Shown: positions 61,178 to 64,000 of the stretch, piece after piece | Numbering within the stretch: position 1 is the first letter of the stretch | How the letters are laid out: every line of letters starts with the position of its first letter | NCBI GenBank assembly: GCA_963667575.2 | Contig: CAXXHY010000055.1 | Coordinates: 62,001-126,000, forward strand | Reading direction: 5' to 3' | Source: G963665495 sp963667575 | GTDB lineage: Bacteria; Desulfobacterota; Desulfovibrionia; Desulfovibrionales; Desulfovibrionaceae | DNA: 64,000 bases | Notes under the pieces: generated by a model | Told to the model about the DNA's origin: nothing | The model's input: only the letters and a program-made list of their open reading frames with translations | Database searches by the model: none | Position numbers and translations under genes: made by a program

Positions 61178-62332
61178 ATGAAAAGAAGAGAGTTTTTGCG
61201 GCAACTGGGAGGCGGGCTCGCCATGGCTGTGGCGCCCGAATCCCTTTTGCGTTCTTTCAGATTCGGCATTCCGGACCCCATAGCAGAGCGGCTCACTCTC
61301 AAGGACGCGTTGCCGGAACAGCGCGTTGCCAGGTTCATGGCTGTGGGCGACATCATGACCCACAGCATGATAGTCAAGCACGCGCTGCAAAAGGACGGAA
61401 GCTATGATTTTGTCCCGTATTTCGCCGACGTGGCGCCGGTGTTGAGCCAGGGAGATTTTGTCCTGGGAAATTTCGAAACCCGGGTGGCCGGGCAGGACAA
61501 GGGCTGGCTGTATTATCCGCGCTTCAACGCCCCGGATTCTCTTGCCCCGGCCATTGCGGGCGCCGGATTTTCCCTGCTGTGTACGGCCAACAACCACTGC
61601 ATGGATATGGGCGCCCAGGGTGTGATCCGCACCAACCGGATCCTGGAACAAAACGGTCTGCTGCAGACCGGAACCGCTGCTTCGGCCGAGGATGCCGCCA
61701 TCATACGCATTCTGGAGAAAAACGGCGTACGCCTGGCAGTGCTGGCCTACACTTACGGCACCAACGGCATGCCCATTCCCAAAGACAAGCCCTGGATGGT
61801 GAATCTGATCGATCGCGAGGTCATAAGACGGGACATTGCAAAAACCCGCAAACTGAAGGCGGATTTCGTGGCCGTGTTTCTGCACTATGGTACGGAGTAC
61901 GTCCGTCATCCCGATGGGCAGCAGAAAAAGCTCGTTGGGGATGTGCTGGGATACGGCGCGGATATCGTACTGGGAAGCCATCCCCACGTGGCCCAGCCCA
62001 TGGAAATGGTGCGTATCAACGGCCAGGACAGGGCGGTGATCTATTCCATGGGGAATTTCCTTGCCAACCAGCTTCAGAAGTACACCTACCTGGGCGTCAT
62101 TTTCAGCATGGACCTGTGCATCGAACCGGACGGCAGCAAAAGACTTATCAATGTACAAGCTCTTCCCACCAAAACCATCCGCGACCGCCAGCCCGGACAC
62201 GCCTGTTTCAGGATTCTGCCCATACAGCGTACGCTGGAAAACAGCGCGACAGCCGCACTCGGGAAAAAGGAGCTGCGTCAGCTGGAACTCGACCTGAAGG
62301 AAATGAACGCCTTTTTCACGTCCCTGTCATAA
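61178..62332 (+). CDS. CapA-family protein (poly-gamma-glutamate synthesis-like metallophosphatase fold)
   Basis: 384-residue protein with a twin-arginine type leader (RREFLRQLGG) and the CapA domain: MAVGDIMTHSM at the start of the fold, GNFETRVAG, CTANNHCMDMG and GSHPHVAQPMEM near the metal site. CapA proteins belong to the metallophosphatase superfamily and act in polyglutamate capsule formation or other export steps. No capB/capC genes adjoin, so the name of the polymer is open. The Tat-type leader implies export after folding. Confidence 0.9.
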   Translation: MKRREFLRQLGGGLAMAVAPESLLRSFRFGIPDPIAERLTLKDALPEQRVARFMAVGDIMTHSMIVKHALQKDGSYDFVPYFADVAPVLSQGDFVLGNFETRVAGQDKGWLYYPRFNAPDSLAPAIAGAGFSLLCTANNHCMDMGAQGVIRTNRILEQNGLLQTGTAASAEDAAIIRILEKNGVRLAVLAYTYGTNGMPIPKDKPWMVNLIDREVIRRDIAKTRKLKADFVAVFLHYGTEYVRHPDGQQKKLVGDVLGYGADIVLGSHPHVAQPMEMVRINGQDRAVIYSMGNFLANQLQKYTYLGVIFSMDLCIEPDGSKRLINVQALPTKTIRDRQPGHACFRILPIQRTLENSATAALGKKELRQLELDLKEMNAFFTSLS

Positions 62333-62358
62333 TGCCAGGGGCTTAACGCCCGCGTCAT

Positions 62359-62396
62359 ACGACGCCCTCCCGCGCATTGCACCGAAGAGGCGTCGT
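62359..62396. terminator. Probable shared terminator between convergent genes
   Basis: ACGACGCC (62359-62366) pairs perfectly with GGCGTCGT (62389-62396) across a GC-rich loop, between the capA-type gene and the reverse secreted-protein gene. The U tract is weak on both strands. Confidence 0.4.
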
Positions 62397-62431
62397 GCAT
62401 CCGTACTGTTCAACACGTACGTAGCTGGGTG

Positions 62432-62812
62432 CTATTGCCTGGTGTTGACGGCATACAGATAGATTTTTCCGTCATCGAAAATGTCTGCCCAGACGCATCC
62501 CCAGTTTGCTTTGAAGGAGTCATGGGACATGGAGAGTTCTCCCCGTGTGTCATGCCCGAGAACGCAATCCTTGACTTCCTTATTGAAAATGGAATCATAG
62601 GATCTGATGAAGTCTTTCTGATTCAGAATTGCGCTGGTTCCGTCCACAGACAGCGGATAAAAGACGCGTTTAGCGATTTCTTCACGCTTGTTGTCGCGAA
62701 TCAACTGCTGAAGTTTTTTGAAAAATTCCTGGACGTCCTCGCCCAGAGTCTCTTCTGCCGCAGCAGGAGTTGCAAGCAGCAAAAACAACAGGGCGATAAT
62801 AAATAAACGCAT
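62432..62812 (-). CDS. Small secreted protein of unknown function
   Basis: 126-residue protein with a signal peptide (about 1-19, ending AAAE). The mature part has KKLQQLIRDNKREEIAKRVFYPL and NWGCVWADI. Not recognised; the helix-then-strand pattern resembles small periplasmic adaptor domains (NTF2-like proteins of unknown function). Convergent with the capA-type gene. Confidence 0.6.
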   Translation of the reverse strand: MRLFIIALLFLLLATPAAAEETLGEDVQEFFKKLQQLIRDNKREEIAKRVFYPLSVDGTSAILNQKDFIRSYDSIFNKEVKDCVLGHDTRGELSMSHDSFKANWGCVWADIFDDGKIYLYAVNTRQ

Positions 62813-62949
62813 AAACTTCCCGATTTTTTGCAGGTTGAAACATCGGTTTGCTCATGACAATGCAGCCGATTTGAAAAACATATGTATTATAACAGAAAAA
62901 TTTCAAATTGGCAGCATTGTCTGACAGTTCGAAGTCCGTCCTGCAAGGC

Positions 62950-63498
62950 CTACTCAGGAAGCTCCAACATTTCCTCGTCCGCAGGCAATCCCATCTGATC
63001 AAACAACACCGGTCCCAGTTCGGATGTTTCCGGTGCTTTGCAGAGGATGTTGGCCTTTTGTACGCCGTTTTTCAGCACCGCAACGCCGGCTTTGCTCAGC
63101 GGTGCGCCGTTTTCGCCCCATTTCCCGATGGCGGTGTAGACATAATAGGAGGTTTTACCGTTATCGAAGCGGACATAGGCTCCGCCGCCGCCGGAAAACA
63201 TCCAGGTGCCGCTTTTGGCCGAACGGGCAGGCGCGGTTTTCTTGGCAGGCAGGACCAGCTCGGGCTTTCCCTGCGGGCCGTAACGGTATTGCATGTATCC
63301 GGTATCCGGTCCGTAGTTTTTTGATGCGCAGATGGACAGCAGTTTCTTTTTAGATACCGGACAGTTGAACAGTACGGTCTCATCTGAAGCGCAGAGCCCG
63401 GCTGCAGAGCCGCTTTCCTGGGCCATTGCCGGCAGTACGCAGGCTGCGCAAAAGAGCAGACTCAAAGTGCAGACAACAAGACAATTTCTGAGACGCAT
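62950..63498 (-). CDS. Secreted protein of unknown function
   Basis: 182-residue exported protein from ATG 63498, with signal peptide (about 1-27, ending AMAQ). The mature region has four cysteines in two likely pairs and KKLLSICASKNYGPDTGYMQYRYG, reminiscent of small periplasmic proteins with lysozyme-inhibitor-like beta folds. No certain family. It starts about 25 bp below the next reverse gene, so they may be co-transcribed. Confidence 0.6.
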   Translation of the reverse strand: MRLRNCLVVCTLSLLFCAACVLPAMAQESGSAAGLCASDETVLFNCPVSKKKLLSICASKNYGPDTGYMQYRYGPQGKPELVLPAKKTAPARSAKSGTWMFSGGGGAYVRFDNGKTSYYVYTAIGKWGENGAPLSKAGVAVLKNGVQKANILCKAPETSELGPVLFDQMGLPADEEMLELPE

Positions 63499-63523
63499 TG
63501 CAATCCTCGCTGTGTTGATGTTT

Positions 63524-64000
63524 TCAGTTCCCGGAAACAGGTACAGCTGTTTGAGGCTGGAGGCGCACGGCAAGCTGGCGGGCTCCGATTTTTTCCTCGT
63601 CAGTCCAGTCCGCCGGTTGCCGCACCCAGCGTTCGCCGATGCTGAAGCTCATGGTCTGCCTGTCCACGGAGTCCAGCAGGAAGTTGCTGGTTGGCGTGGC
63701 CTTGCGGACGTAGTCCAGCTTTTTCGCGACCGTGTCGTATACGGCCACGGACAGCCAGCCGCTTTCCAGGGCATTGCCGGGACGTGATTCCTCTGACTGA
63801 TCAATGAAAGTCATGGCAAAGTGTTGGTCGTCGAGCCAGACGATTTTTTCCATGGCATCAAATACGCGCTTTTGCCGGAGTGTGCGGAAGTCGTAGAGCT
63901 CCAGCTTGCGTTCGGGCGCGGTGCCGAAATCGATGAGCAGCTGTCCTGCTGTGGGACTGACTCGTACCTCACCGGCGTATTCCGCGGCATTGCAGGGCAA
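63524..64000 (-). CDS. Protein of unknown function, 5' part outside window
   Basis: 158 codons running in from the right edge. The visible segment has beta-rich repeats typical of a propeller or sheet protein (LIDFGTAPERKLELYDF, WLDDQHFAMTFID). The listed start is not reliable because the true N-terminus lies beyond 64000. Its neighbours encode exported proteins, so it may be exported too. Confidence 0.5.
   Translation of the reverse strand: MPCNAAEYAGEVRVSPTAGQLLIDFGTAPERKLELYDFRTLRQKRVFDAMEKIVWLDDQHFAMTFIDQSEESRPGNALESGWLSVAVYDTVAKKLDYVRKATPTSNFLLDSVDRQTMSFSIGERWVRQPADWTDEEKIGARQLAVRLQPQTAVPVSGN

Noticed and set aside
1..64000. CRISPR array, tRNA or rRNA genes, prophage modules
   Set aside because: No regularly spaced direct repeats of CRISPR type, no cloverleaf or rRNA-like sequence and no phage structural or integrase genes were seen by eye; only one IS element is evident.

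Overview
The window looks like chromosomal DNA of an anaerobic, moderately GC-rich Deltaproteobacterium/Desulfobacterota, most like the Desulfovibrionaceae. This rests on gene content: a long single-chain pyruvate:ferredoxin oxidoreductase, TRAP transport, 4-hydroxybutyryl-CoA dehydratase, a double-cubane dehydratase-like protein with its ATPase, ferredoxin and siroheme-type proteins, and no rRNA, tRNA or core housekeeping genes. The assignment is inference from gene content, not from a phylogenetic marker.

Layout. 1-3520: otnI (cut by the window edge)-otnK-otnC-deoR operon for four-carbon acid sugars. 3780-5056: IS110-family element with subterminal inverted repeats. 5068-7148: AT-rich two-part lipoprotein locus. 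7474-9313: divergent GntR regulator and fumarylacetoacetate-hydrolase-type enzyme sharing an evenly spaced palindrome array. 9348-12871: ECF transporter operon led by a DUF296 protein. 13671-16411: membrane glycosyltransferase and nitrilase-family hydrolase. 16430-21418: radical SAM-TPR protein and a 1205-residue TPR membrane protein. 22352-23901: OsmC, a frameshifted VOC protein and methylglyoxal synthase. 24456-38154: pyruvate:ferredoxin oxidoreductase, then a TRAP transporter, crotonase, 3-hydroxybutyryl-CoA dehydrogenase, thiolase, 4-hydroxybutyryl-CoA dehydratase, IclR regulator and 2-hydroxyacid dehydrogenase. Together these can turn 4-hydroxybutyryl-CoA into acetyl-CoA. 38627-43278: double-cubane protein (frameshifted) with its ATPase and an ABC importer whose binding protein has an in-frame UGA. 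43413-46980: small secreted and membrane proteins, a Ca2+/Na+ antiporter and a DUF6901-like gene with another in-frame UGA. 47171-48849: GlxA-type regulator divergent from a cysteine hydrolase. 48923-57680: reverse-strand redox and sulfur genes (cupins, flavodoxin-like protein, TauE exporter, rhodanese, CcdA, thioredoxin, DGC protein, polyferredoxin, siroheme-type ferredoxin protein, serine hydrolase). 57938-64000: mostly exported proteins of unknown function plus a CapA-type protein.

The observations I rate highest are: (1) the in-frame UGA of the ABC binding protein followed by a 7-bp hairpin at the spacing expected of a bacterial SECIS; (2) the double-cubane protein, ATPase and ABC importer as a possible small-molecule uptake and reduction module; (3) several strong operator-like repeats (8331-8377, 24217-24408, 53189-53421, 55471-55500); (4) the IS110-family element with a likely guide-RNA region. 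Five interrupted genes in one window suggest either gene decay or base-level sequence errors, and this limits confidence in the recoding idea. Residue positions are hand-counted and approximate.
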